The notes beneath the pieces are model-generated. The model ran no database searches and had not been told where the DNA came from. It was given only the letters and a program-made list of their open reading frames with translations. 23,145 bases of DNA, from contig JAQGAU010000857.1 in the NCBI GenBank assembly GCA_034698045.1, positions 1 to 23,145 on the forward strand. The letters run 5' to 3'. Shown here in pieces: positions 1 to 10,683 of this stretch. The position numbers were made by a program, and so were the translations under genes. Source of the stretch: Paramacrobiotus richtersi. Lineage: Eukaryota > Tardigrada > Eutardigrada > Parachela > Macrobiotidae. The first letter of the stretch is position 1, and each line of letters begins with the position of its first letter.

Positions 1-3000
1 AGATCTCCATGAACAAAATGTTTTTCGTGCAAGAAATGTATTCCGGATGCTAACTGTGTAGCATAATTGAGGACTGCCTCAGCTGACAAAGTACTGACTC
101 CGGTTCTGCACTGCGTAATGACCGAATCCAGGTCACCACCTAGAAGATACAGGGACTGTTAGGGTCATTCCTGCCAAACACCAATTTTCGAGTGCCTAAA
201 GACGGTGTTGCCGATTGATGCCTTCTGCAACCGACATCACTGATTTTGGACAGACCACGTCAGCGTGAATTTCCGCCATCTTATTCTCACGTTAGCTGTT
301 GTTCTTTTGCGCCTGATGCGACAGAAAAGAAAAGAGCATCAACGACCGAAGGCTGTTTGGCAGGTTACGACAGCGAATCAACTCGTATCAATATAATTTC
401 TGGTTACGCATACTTTTCGCAAAAGTAAGTACTGTAAGTGGAAAGTGTCGATATCAGGTGCGCAGTCTTATTTGCCCAACGACAACACTCAACAGAACTT
501 TTCTCTGCTAATTGTAAGCGAAGCAGTCAGCAGTGCATTTGTCTGAATGCTCAGTTGGGTGACAGAAATCCGTTTTCTTAACCACATTACCGCAAACATG
601 ACCCGGTTCGATATTTTATGCTACATGCAGTTGTCTTGCAATTCTTATGAAGCCAGTCCTTACCTGCACAGTAATCCATCATGAATTCGATCGCCGCTCC
701 CTTTGTAAGTTTATACAGGCTGACTTTGTGATAGGTCACTAGATGCGGATGTTTGAAAGCAACCAGCTTCTCCCATTGCTCCTTTGCTCTTTCCCAGCTG
801 CGATCTTGGTACATCAGTCTAATTTTACTGTTATTCAGTGTTATTTCTTTGATGGCAACTGTTGTATTTCCTTTGTAAGTGCCACCTTGAGTGACCTTTG
901 CCTTGTAGACAGAGCCATACGCGCCTTGTCCAACACAATCACCCCAAAAGCAATAGTCATAGATGCATGCGCAACCAATTTCCTCGAACATTTGGCGATG
1001 ACTACAGCACGCTTCTTTTCCGGCAGCTCCGTCTTGCAAGTTATTAACCCAGGTGCTTCCATAAGTGTGTTCCTCAAGTGCCACCAACTTATTAATTAAC
1101 TCTCCAGCTGTGATTCTTTTGTCGACTAATGGGTGCACGCAAGAATCCCTAATTTGCTTGAAATCTCTAGGGACGACATTAGTCTGGTAGAAGATGACCT
1201 CATCATCTTTTGGTGTGTACAAACCAAAGGGGGCTTTATACGAATCGAGCCACTTTTGTGAACTGTAAAAGGCAACGAATTCTAAGAATTCCATGATTTT
1301 TCCTAGGCCCCACATGTCTGCTTTACGTCCATCAACCCGAACAGTGAGATTCGGCGTACGAAGGAAGCTTGATGCAATGACATCTGGACTGGCTGTCTCC
1401 GAACACGGAGTCAAATCAGCGACCGGTGGAGTTCGTATGTGCTTGAAATACATGGACATAACAGTGTCAAGTGTCTCGGCTGGTGCTTTCTGATAGATCC
1501 CCGTAATATCGGCTTGCAGGGCTGCGCAAAACTCTCGTGCAAGTGAGAAATCCATTTCACACAGTACTTGCAATATTTCGCGAAACAACTGAAGCTGATG
1601 GTCTCCTACAGAAGCCCATCCAGGGTGGACATCTTCTGCTAGATGCCGGCGCAGATTCTTGAAGAAAAACTCCCTTGCATCAAGCTCTTTTGCATGCCAT
1701 AGAAGCCCACCGTAAGTCTCAATAATGTAGGCCATCAACTGATACTGCCCTCGAACGGCACACTGTTTCTCCATTTCGTGCAGTACAGCGTAGATGGGGT
1801 CATCAAGGATCGCACAAGCGGCTTCTCTAAAAATCACCTGCACTTCCGGTGCTACCCAGTTCGCACACATGGCCGCGTGCCTCCGTTGTACAAATGCTGC
1901 GTAGGAGGATGTGAATCCATGCAGGCCGCACAAGCGAAGACAAAACTGGTTTGTCGATGATCTATTGACAAGTACACTCTCTGGTTTTAAGTCGCCGTGA
2001 ATGATATTCTTTGAATGGAGATACGCCAGACCGTTTGCCATTTGCTTGCAAAAGTCGAACAGTGTCTTCACATGGAGTGTCCTTCCGGTAGACCGCGTTT
2101 TAATCATCATACTTCGCAAATCTGCACCTGCGGCGTGAAGAGAAGCAAAGCTGCGAACTGGACATATGCAGCGTTTCATCGGCACTCCCATGATAAGCGC
2201 ATCTGGTACTGGGACATATCTGCAGGTCAGTTGACTGACTTACAGTAGCTTTTACACTAGCTTAACACTTATGCAGAGCTCGCTTAGGCACCATCCGCTC
2301 GTAAATTTCTTTCCTATACTTCTAAAAGTAGTCTAACATAGACTGGCACGAGGCCTTACGCCCTGTACCCTTTTTTTCTATAATTACATCAAGTCATGTG
2401 AGTATTTACAAGTATTACTTCGAGTACCCTCGAGACCGAGGCTCCGCAGGAGAAGCAACTGCGTAGGGCAATTTCTGTAGTAAAGCACCGCTCATATCAA
2501 TTCTCCACTCTCTAGCCACTTACGTTAGAGTGGCTACTAGGCCTGTACTGGCTAGCCTTATCACGGAACACTGCATGAACGCAAAATGTTGCCCTACAAG
2601 AGGCATCTGGTCAGTGTTTTCTTACAAGAGGGACACTTTGCTGTAAACCGATGAACCACTTACATCTTAACGCAATGTAGTAGTACGAAAAGGCACCAGC
2701 TGCAAAATTGCTGACGAAATGGTGACATTAACCCAACTGAGGCATTTTCAGTAAACATCTAATCGATTTCGGAGCTTTGTGAGTCTGTGACCGAATAAGC
2801 CGAGTAAATACTCTCTGCTAGTGGGCTAAGGCTCTACGGACGACCCCCGGATTCTGGACCGATCTAAAACAGGTATAAGCACATGGTAATAGCCATACCA
2901 TTGCAACAATCCATGACGAAAACCAGTTCGACAATCCTTCGGCCGCTGTCTGCTCCAGCATGCATGGACTGCATCGAATGTTGGGAAATCTTGTGGTATG

Positions 3001-3610
3001 CAGTCACGTTCTCATGCTGCAACTTCTGTATTTCCTTCCATCGCATCAACAGATCCGGATCCGTCAACTGATCGGCTTCTGTTGTGGAAGGATCAATGCG
3101 GACTTTTTTGATTGCCACATAATCCTTTTCTCCGAAAAGTCCCGGGTCCAGTAGAACTGCGCGGTATGTCACTGACTCAGCTGGATATGGATAAAGGGTT
3201 TCTATCCTATCCTTTTCTCCAAACGTGTAGCGGACTCTGGAACCAGCGCTACAGATCTTGCCATATTGGTTTCAGTTGTCTATTGGGCAATAGCCCGAAA
3301 ACAATGTAGACACAATAAAAGTTCCCACAATTGGTGGGTTTGTTGTAATCCAATCTATGTTGGTGCGAAGCAGCGCTCAGTGACGTGCTTTGTTTTGCAC
3401 CTGCAGCGTGTACCAAAGAGCGGCAGTTGTTTGCATGTTTCAAAGTACTGCGAGTTGCTGAGGGCACACTACACAACTGAGTTGTACTGCCAGCAATGAG
3501 TCTATGACTACCCGAAAGCATTATTGTCGAATTCAATGGTACCCAACGCACGCCAACTGTCAGAATCAATCTTCACGTACTCTGAGCGTTGCTTCTGTTG
3601 TGCACCCAGT
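1..3610 (-). CDS. Tandem double protein-kinase-domain protein, MAPKKK-like (partial, runs off left edge)
   Basis: Minus-strand exons, in order: 3610-3512 (tentative), 3180-2899, 2127-664 and 139-1 (cut by the window edge). Kinase domain 1 begins in 3180-2899 with the ATP-binding lysine in VAIKKV and the hinge MDCCNG. It continues in 2127-664 with FCKQMANGLAYLHSKNIIHG, the catalytic loop HGDLKPESV, an APE motif (VAPEV) and DMWGLG. A helix-rich insert of about 175 residues separates APE from DMWGLG. Domain 1 looks catalytically weakened: HRD is HGD, the loop Asn is Ser, and DFG reads as LCGLHGF. Domain 2 starts in the same exon with a good glycine loop (GQGAYGSVYKAKV), VAIKEI and hinge MDYCAG, then continues in 139-1 through GGDLDSVI to FVHGDL. 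Both domains have a phase-1 intron at the same hinge position. The substrate is unknown; STE/MAPKKK-like is by resemblance only. The 3610-3512 exon reads naturally into the glycine-loop region, but its phase does not match the next acceptor, so the 5' end is unresolved. Confidence 0.78.
140..663 (-). other. Intron of the double-kinase gene
   Basis: This 524-bp gap lies between the exon ending at 664 (donor GTAAGG, last exon base G) and the exon starting at 139 (acceptor TCTTCTAG). Joining them at phase 1 rebuilds the kinase hinge MDYCAGGDLDSV. Small ORFs here on the plus strand have no recognisable content. Confidence 0.7.
2128..2898 (-). other. Intron of the double-kinase gene
   Basis: This 771-bp gap runs from donor GTATGG (after the hinge MDCCNG) to acceptor CGCCGCAG before GTGCAGATTTG. 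Phase-1 joining gives MDCCNGGADLRSMM, parallel to the hinge of domain 2. I see no gene inside. Confidence 0.65.
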
Positions 3611-3972
3611 CTGCCCAGAGATATTTGAACATCTACAGTATGTATAATTTGTGTTATACTAGTTATGCTGTACGCACCGGCAGCTCTCGGAATTTGATCG
3701 GGAATGGAAAGGAGCGTTTTTGAACTATTAGTCCGTTTTCATCGGTAATTACTACAACAAACTGGAAACTGACATCATCATGACATCATGACCTTTCGCC
3801 CTGCGGCCGAACAAGTACGATCCTTCTGGCACGGAAAATTAAGCATTCGTCTGAAAACAAGTTCGACATGACCACCCGTGAATGCTCACGATCATGTATA
3901 ATGAAAACTAGTTTAATACGAGTTTCCTTGTTGCAATACGTAAGTACAGTAGCATGTAGTACGGTATTACAT
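3181..3972. other. Intron and upstream region of the kinase gene, mostly unassigned
   Basis: 3181-3511 is probably an intron before the tentative 5' exon (3610-3512). That exon encodes a short segment including SWRALGTIEFDNNAFG, which resembles the run-up to a kinase glycine loop. From 3611 to the fold-back element at 3973 I recognise nothing except AT-rich sequence and a small direct repeat of CATCATGA around 3775-3792. Confidence 0.35.
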
Positions 3973-4677
3973 ACAAGGGGTGCTTCCCGGAGCACAGGAG
4001 TCGATTCGGGATTTGACTATTCCTAAATTTAGTCTTCCAAAATACTTGATTTTCAAGACTGATGCTATCGGTGGAACTCGAGTTCCGTCTGGTCAGAAAC
4101 TCACGTAAAGTAGTATAACGTACGAGCGTATATGGTACAGCCGCCAACATGTCGTTTATACGTACATGAAAGCGTAATAGAGTATGAAAGTCAAAGCCCA
4201 AAGCAGTGCAGGTTTACTATCATTTTCACACAAACGCACTGTTTGGACTGCTTGTACAGTTTTCGAAGAAAATTCACATTTTCTAATTATCTGAATTGCG
4301 AAAGATTATTGTTGCCTACTATGTCAGGTGTTATTACACCGGCAGACATTTCTGAAATGTGAAATGTTTTCCAAAACAGTGCAAGCAAATATAGAACTGT
4401 GCTTCAGCACGCAAACTATAGTAATATCTGTACATCCTTCGCTGTTTGGTTTTCATAAAATACTGCGTTTGTAAGTATAGGTAAAGACATATTGCGGATG
4501 TAGCATATACGCCCGTATGTTATATTACAAGCGCCTTTGCAGTTTACGTGAGTTTTTGACCAGACGGAACTTCAGTTCCGTCGACAAGATTAGTCTTAAA
4601 AATCGAGTATTTTAGAAGATTATCCCTAGATAGTCAAATCTGCAATCGGTTCCTGTGCTCCAGGAAGCACCCCTTGT
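3973..4677. mobile_element. Fold-back / MITE-like inverted-repeat element, about 705 bp
   Basis: The ends are exact inverted copies: the left end begins ACAAGGGGTGCTTCC and the right end closes GGAAGCACCCCTTGT. The arms pair over roughly 175 bases each (about 3973-4150 with 4490-4677). Identity over the first ~137 bases is around 80% by eye, including the shared blocks TTCCGTCTGGTCA and AACTCACGTAAA. Pairing continues weakly towards the centre. The left arm contains a perfect 14-bp palindrome at 4073-4086 (GGAACTCGAGTTCC). There is no transposase-like ORF, so this looks like a non-autonomous DNA element. No clear target-site duplication was found, so the superfamily is not assigned. Confidence 0.8.
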
Positions 4678-5900
4678 TAGATAATTGTAATATCTACACG
4701 ACTGCTCCTGTACAAGTAGATAGATTTCCGACTGCTTTTCGGTCATGTAATCTGGAAGACAATCTGTACAAATTACAATACCGTACAGACGAACTTTGCC
4801 ACAATCTTGATAAAACAAACCACCGGCCGGCCGTGACGCAAAAAGACTGTTACTTGACCGTCAAACATCCAATGCCGAAAAGCCTTGGAGCCTCCGTTTA
4901 GAGGAAGGATCTCGTTGCAAAACATATCGGTGCAGTACGCATCGGAGGATGGTCGGAGCAAACGCTTTGTGTGCAACATGCAGCAGTCTGCAGTCAACTG
5001 CTAGTCTGCTAAATCGCACAATGAACACCAAGATCTGCAGCATACGCTGTTCAGATGCCAACGCGATACGTCACCGGAAACAGAAACTACCAAGGGAACA
5101 GAGAGTAACCAGTGGTCAGATGGCGGGACTCCTGCCTACTCTGCATCCGCACAACATCCCTCGTTGTTGTAGCAGGTTAACTAAGCGCTACATCTCTCTC
5201 TGTACATATATCTCCATTTTGTTTATTTATCACATTGTAATGGAGGTGACTAGTTCACATGCATTATTCGCGTCGTCGGCGGCAAAATATCGGCAACAAT
5301 CTATGCAACGATAATTCTGCGAAATTACAATTTTCTTTACGAATACGGGAAACGCAAGCAGACATATATGTGCAATACGCACATGTACACGTATACATAC
5401 GTGCGTGATGACGTCAAATCAGGTCACGAACTTACGTTTGTTGCCGTTATTATTTTCTGGTATATGTTGTAGTATTATATCAGAAACAACCAGCTTATAT
5501 CTACCTCATTCCTTGTTAACTTCAGACTGCTTTTAATATTCTGGTGCACTAGGACTGAAAATCGTTCGCCCGCTACGTTACTGGATTATTTCTTTATCTT
5601 GAACAGATACGGGAGCGCTTTGATAAATGAATGCCGGCTTGACCATGGTCCAAACTGACTTTTACGTGGAATCTCTGTCATTAACGATAATTTGTAAGTA
5701 GTCGACTCATCTGTTGTAATTTGAACTGTCTGCATTAGAGCAACAACAGCGTGTAATCAAATACCTCTTGTTTTTGCTCAGATATGACCGCTATCGCTAT
5801 CGGCGGATAAGTAGCCGGTTCCTTGTCGACTGAATAATTAGGCTCTGCATGCTCACTTACTGTCCGCACGGGCATCCAAGTTTTGCGGTTGTCTTTGTGC
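4678..5900. other. Unassigned stretch between fold-back element and kelch exon
   Basis: About 1.2 kb. The part from 4800 to 5190 is less AT-rich than its surroundings and open for 60-120 codons in several frames on both strands. None of these translations shows a domain I recognise, and none is clearly better than its overlapping rivals. 5190-5740 is AT-rich with no coding signal. Upstream exons of the kelch gene, or 5' exons of the kinase gene, could be hidden here. Confidence 0.3.
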
Positions 5901-5902
5901 AG

Positions 5903-6180
5903 GGACTGCACGATCGGATCGCGGACAAAATGGCATTTTCTTGCGCGGTCACCGCAGCTGCATCGGTATTGGCTGGGACCGAGCTGTCGTTTAACGGACG
6001 ACCGATCGATTCGGCTATGGTCTGGGCCCGTTTCGTCGCAGGCGCCGAAGGTTGGGTTGAACTGGGAAACGGCGGAAGGAAACCGAATCGGAGGAGCGGT
6101 AGCCAGGAACATGGCTGGCCCGTCCCGTTCCAACCTTGCTCCAAAGACAGTACCAACATTATCATCTTCCGTAGATGATC
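5903..6180 (+). CDS. Possible upstream exon of a kelch-repeat protein (tentative)
   Basis: A plausible acceptor (CTTTGTGCAG) precedes 5903. One plus frame reads TKWHFLARSPQLHRYWLGPS followed by CRLTDDRSIRLWSG, which resembles a degenerate kelch blade: tryptophan, then an arginine-containing strand, then the iyl-sG pattern. Another plus frame and two minus frames are also open across this GC-rich block, and no donor with the phase needed by the next kelch exon was certain. The assignment therefore leans on its neighbour at 6268-6492. A minus-strand coding alternative of about 150 codons cannot be excluded. Confidence 0.3.
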
Positions 6181-6267
6181 GTGATAAGCCGCTCATCGCA
6201 AAGTGTTTTCTGCTTCTTGCGTATGGCGAATCATCGTGTTACTGAATCAAGAGTCTGCGCCATGTAG

Positions 6268-6492
6268 GTGAATTGCCCACTCCAGGACGGCGACTTGTAA
6301 CGGGAGCAGTGGATAGCTGTGTTTACGTATCGGGAGCATATAATCATTACCGCATGTTTGGTCTGGGAACGTATCAATCTGCTGAGGACATCCAAGCGTT
6401 TCATGAGACGACAGATACATGGTCCGTCCGGGCAGCGAGCTTGTTAGCAACTTTCGACAGCTCCACGTGCGTGGTCGTCAAGTTCAAGAAAG
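6268..6492 (+). CDS. Kelch-repeat exon (partial gene)
   Basis: The exon lies between acceptor CATGTAG and donor GTAAGC and enters and leaves at phase 1 (2 + 222 + 1 bases). The translation runs ELPTPGRRLVTGAVDS, then CVYVSGAYNHYR, then EDIQAFHETTDTWSVRAA, then STCVVVKFKK. This is a canonical kelch blade: P-x-x-R entry strand, VYVSG in place of the usual double glycine, then the acidic/aromatic strand ending in D-T-W. Kelch propellers usually serve as substrate-binding halves of BTB/Cul3 ubiquitin ligase adaptors, but no BTB or BACK domain was found nearby, so the full architecture is unknown. If the donor is not used, the frame ends a few codons later at a TAG (6510-6512), giving a natural C-terminus. 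Confidence 0.6.
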
Positions 6493-6577
6493 GTAAGCGG
6501 ATGCCGTATTAGTCTGAGACTCGGAATCTACCCATGACCTTGTGCTAAGGCGTTTTGTTGAAATCCTACGTAAGCAT

Positions 6578-6650
6578 CAGCGCCACGATATCGAAGACCA
6601 GGCTGATGACGAGGAAGAATCCGGAGGACGCGCTGCACACACCGGCTAGA
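6578..6650 (-). CDS. Possible membrane-helix exon on the minus strand
   Basis: On the minus strand, after GTGTGCAG, the frame ASSGFFLVISLVFDIVALML is a strong transmembrane helix. Nearly all of its codons end in G or C, matching the codon style of the certain genes here; it then meets TAG. A second hydrophobic stretch on the same strand near 7020-6985 (VAIVLYLLAIAL) could belong to the same small membrane protein. That stretch has no ATG in frame and no convincing splice join was found. This is a candidate only. Confidence 0.25.
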
Positions 6651-7688
6651 TCGATCTAGTTCTGTTTTCTGCATTTTTGGCATGTTTTTTCATTGTGTAG
6701 AAGCGATGTTTGGTTCCTTTATTCCATGCTTGATTGGTACGCGTTTGTGCCCGGTTCATGCTCTTTATACGTGTCTGCGTGAGTTGTGGTAGCTGATGTC
6801 TGGTATCTGGGTGGTATGTTTACTATGTTATTCCCGAACTGTAACCTACTTGCATAGCTTTGATTATACAACATATGTACGCAAAGTAAACAGGAAATGA
6901 TCGCCTGACGCGCCGATGCCGTTGTGATTTGAGTGACACCCACAAGCCCGATCCTTGCAGTTGTAACGTTCGGGGAAGGAAACTGTGCGGAACTTTCATG
7001 CAAAGCAATGGCAAGCAGGTACAATACGATAGCTACACGCACTGCGGTGTCAACATTCACTATACATCTTTTTATTACTTATCTCAAAAGCAACAACAAT
7101 CACAGTAACAAAGTCCGAGCAAATAAAAAACTTACTCCCGTCAACACATTCACTTGTGTCCTCTGATGTCGACGTAAACACAACCTGTTCAATTATTCGT
7201 ACACGTTACACATATATATATATACACACTCTTCCATGTGGTACCATACGTGAGTCTAGTGCAATTAACAATGCAAATGCTAATATACTGTATGTAAGCA
7301 CACAATATAGTATGATCCAAGTAAAGCTGATAACAGTGCTGTACAAACGCATAGCGATATACTGGCGACGATAGGCGCGACTACCCGGAAATAATGTTCG
7401 AAACTGCTACTTTATTCCCAAGGAAACAACCCACACAACGGTCTTCCAGTGTTCTGACGTGCAGCAGGAAAACCACTGGTATAGCAGAAAAATGGCAACA
7501 GAGTTCGTATCAATTGTCTGCGCAGTAAATCATAAAAACCTACATCAAAAGCCGAGGTCATCGAGCGCGGCACTGATTCGAATTGGAGTTTATATGATTC
7601 CCATTGGATGACATGATTGAGAACGCCCAATCGATCTAGCAACATGCCGTAGGAATGACCGCGTCCCGGTGGGGCTGGGCGCCGTGGA
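6651..7688. other. Intergenic region upstream of the chemoreceptor gene
   Basis: Mostly AT-rich, with a short TA microsatellite around 7208-7222. Two upstream ATGs out of frame with the receptor lie close to its start: ATG CCG TAG at 7644-7652, and a 16-codon frame at 7655-7702 that overlaps the receptor ATG. No other gene is recognised. Confidence 0.35.
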
Positions 7689-10683
7689 ATGCGAGCGGAT
7701 GAGGCGGCCGACGTCGTCAGCTTCCAGCTGGGCATCCTCAAGCTGCTGGGCCTGGTGGCAATGGCGCCCGAGGGCGGGGGCGTATGGCGCGCCGCAGGTC
7801 ACGTTTGGGCTGTGCTTGGCGGGCTATTCCTTCTCGGCGCCCTGGCCAATCTGTCCCTGCTGGCAGGGTTTGTGGTCTACACATTCGTGGAGGTGCGCCA
7901 CGCCATCCACATCTCGCCCTTTGTTCTGCTGCTCTCCCTCCTCCCACCCCTCTTGTTTACCGTGCGGGCACTGTCAGTCCTACTGCGCACTGCCCACGAT
8001 CGGCGGCTGATACGGGAGATAGTCGCGGCGACGGATGAGGTGCTAAGGTTGTCGTTTGCCGAGGAGAAGTTGACCGATCGGCTAGGGGAGTGGAAGTGGT
8101 CGGCGATAACGTTGGGCGTTGTGACACTGGTTTTGCGGGTGAGACAAATAAGATATTATCATTATCATAGAATTTAAACATTTAAAAAGTTGAGAATTTT
8201 GGGAATAAACTCAACATGTTGCAGGTATTGTGGGACGCATGCAACTGGTGGTACTTTATCGAACAGCTGGAGACGCGGCCGGAAGCGACGGCCGACCACG
8301 TCTGGCATCCGCTGCCCATCCCGGTGACCTTGGTGCAATTTATCGTCATCTGGAGTGTCTTCTCTTCCCTGCCGTTTTTCGTATCACAGCAGGTATATAT
8401 ATGGTATTGTGCAGCAACAAACAGACTATACAATAAAGATCTGTTACAAAATTCAGAGAAGTGTTTTCCCCATTTTTTAACCTGGATCAGTTTTTTCATG
8501 TAATAACTAAGAAGCATGTAAAGTTCCGTATTTTGTATTTTTTCATCGTTCCTATATTCATTGCTAACATGTCTACGTTTCTACATAATTCTGTCTACGT
8601 TTCACTGTTGACTGTACGTTTAATACTGTTTCACTGTTTACTTCATCTGTAACGTAACTATACATAATAATATGTATTTTTATATTAACTAATTAACATC
8701 ATAATTATTAACATATTAACGCACATATTTTACAATTATACATAATCACTTTTAATTTTAGTTTGAAATTTTATGGTATGATTGCTAATTATGTAAATTA
8801 TAAATTAATACATGTTACATCAATAATAATATGGCCATGGTAGATATGCATTTTTATTCTGCTGTAATGTGTTGTCTCCTAATTTTCAAGTACTAACTTA
8901 AAATAATTTTTACACTGTACATACAGTAAATACGCGGTACATACATACTGTACATGCAGATTAGTATATCGGTACGTAACTGATCAGCGTCCCTTAATGT
9001 ATATCATCCACATTGGTAATTCTATATACTGGAATGATGGTAGGTGTTCGGCCTAGCGATGGTCTTATCCTGGATCTTCGGCACCTGCGTCCAGCAGCTC
9101 GTCTCCGAGATCAACGAAGCCCACTCGGATTTGGCGCGCCGTTTGTCCCGGAGTGTACAGCACGCCGCCCGTCACATGGCGACCGCCGAGACGACAGTCG
9201 TGGCGCTCAAAGACCGGCACGCCCGACTCGTGGAGTACTGCGAGGAATTCAACGACACCTTCGCCTGGCATCTGTTCTTCATCTACTTCCTGGATGTGTG
9301 CGCAGTGTGCGGGTATGTGGCGGACGTGGTGATGAATGTGGAGAGTCATTTGATCAGCGGGAAGTTGTATCATTGGGCCAGTTTGCTGTTGTACGGGTGT
9401 TATGCGTCGGTGTTCTTTACCCCGATGGTGCGAGTCCATGAACAGGTAGGTAACCTGCATATCGAACAAAGTTCAGTGATAAGAAATAAGAATTCGTCAT
9501 GCTGTTGATTATCCTCGCGGTCTGAGAAGCGTGACCTTTACATGGCTGTTTGTTTGCCATAATGTTTCCTCTGGATCTTGGGGCTTTTCCGTGCGGCACA
9601 TTACCGGAATGTTGTGGCGCAAAAGCTGTCGTTATTCATCGCGTCAAGGGTGACATTTCAGCGCCTCATTCTTGCATATGTTGACAGGGACACTTGATCA
9701 TGCGAGCGCTCTACCAACTGCTCCATACCGCCGAGCACTACACGCCGCCAACGGAAGTAAGACACGACAATCATACGTATATAAGTACATTTTTATGTCT
9801 ATATTATTGATTCATGCTGCTTACTAGTATACTACCTTTATTTATCATGATATTAGTATCAGTCAGCTGTACATGGTACCGGTTTACATCGATGTACACG
9901 GCTTTTACTTTTGTCTATACGTATCTGCACGTACAACTTTCTAGTGCACGGTGACAAGTATAAGGCCGTTGTGTACTACGCACATGGGTGGTTGCAGGGT
10001 GAACACTTGAAAAAGTACCTGGTGTCCTTTATCAACGCCAGCAAAGATCAGGTGCTCATGTTCCACGGAGCGGACATGTTCCATATCACGCGCCATATCC
10101 CCATCGCCGTAAGTCCATCTGTCGGCTTAACGGTCAACGTGCATTAAATTAACTGAAATACATTTTATTTCTATTATGTGCACTGATTAGTACATACTAG
10201 CTCTATGTAATGTATCTCGACTGACAAGCGAGTCCACACTTTTCAAACGTTGTTTACTGGATTAGTTCACCATATTTTCCCATTGATTCGTATGGTTATT
10301 GAATAACATAAATGTATTTTTATCCAGTTTTTTCCTGATTTATTCTTGTAAATTCCGAATAATTGAGTGACCGAATCGTAATTCTCGGATTCTGTCCTTG
10401 TTGTTAATGGTGATAAATATTACAGCATTTTAATTTCGAATGCATATATATATATATATACCGATAGGTAAGATGGAAAAATGGGATCGCGTCGCCGTTA
10501 CGGATCTGTTTGTAGACATGGACATTGGCCCTGTCGGCCGGCATCGTCTGCAGTGAGATCCTCGGACACCAGCGTAAATGTCCCGACTGCCAGTGCGGCG
10601 GTAACACCACGTCCAACCACTCCCTCGGCACGCTAGACCACCACGAGACGACGCACAACCCCGCCCTTGATTTTGCCCTCTGA
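7689..10683 (+). CDS. Gustatory-receptor-like multi-pass chemoreceptor, 455 aa, six exons
   Basis: Exons 7689-8138, 8225-8392, 9044-9445, 9688-9756, 9998-10108 and 10516-10683 (TGA) join with every intron in phase 0, giving 455 residues. The protein is rich in hydrophobic helices: residues ~35-60, ~72-98 and ~135-150; a pair spanning the exon 2/3 join; FAWHLFFIYFLDVCAVCGYV and WASLLLYGCYASVFFTP in exon 3; and a last helix TWTLALSAGIVC in exon 6. The C-terminal layout follows the insect/crustacean Gr family. A charged loop contains VSFINASKDQVLMFHGADMF, then comes a final helix on its own exon after a phase-0 intron, where Grs usually carry a TY...QF motif. Predicted role: a plasma-membrane ligand-gated chemosensory channel. 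The ATG is the first in frame after a TGA at 7656. Unusually, about 40 residues follow the last helix, with a Cys/His-rich stretch (CPDCQC). The exon 4-6 region is duplicated at 15299-16208. Confidence 0.75.
8393..9043 (+). other. Intron 2 of the chemoreceptor gene
   Basis: A 651-bp, strongly AT-rich intron from GTATAT to GATGGTAG. No gene or element is visible inside. Runs of TA/AT-rich triplets around 8650-8850 make small meaningless ORFs. Confidence 0.65.
10109..10515 (+). other. Last intron of the chemoreceptor gene
   Basis: A 407-bp intron from GTAAGT to TGTTTGTAG. It contains a TA microsatellite of about eight units at 10444-10459. The equivalent intron of the duplicated copy (15681-16040) shows no obvious alignment to it, although the flanking exons are about 91% identical. 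Confidence 0.6.

Noticed and set aside
743-1099. Plus-strand ORF of 118 codons
   Set aside because: Antisense shadow of the kinase exon; no domain.
3973-4677. Autonomous transposon
   Set aside because: No transposase-like reading frame and no confident target-site duplication, so only a non-autonomous fold-back element is claimed.
5735-6196. 153-codon minus-strand ORF as an extracellular receptor domain
   Set aside because: No recognisable domain; other frames on both strands are open and a plus-strand kelch-like reading fits the neighbour better.
6719-7060. Signal-peptide-like minus-strand ORF
   Set aside because: The first codon is GTG, not ATG; the in-frame sequence has no usable start and no convincing splice join, so it was not called as a secreted protein.
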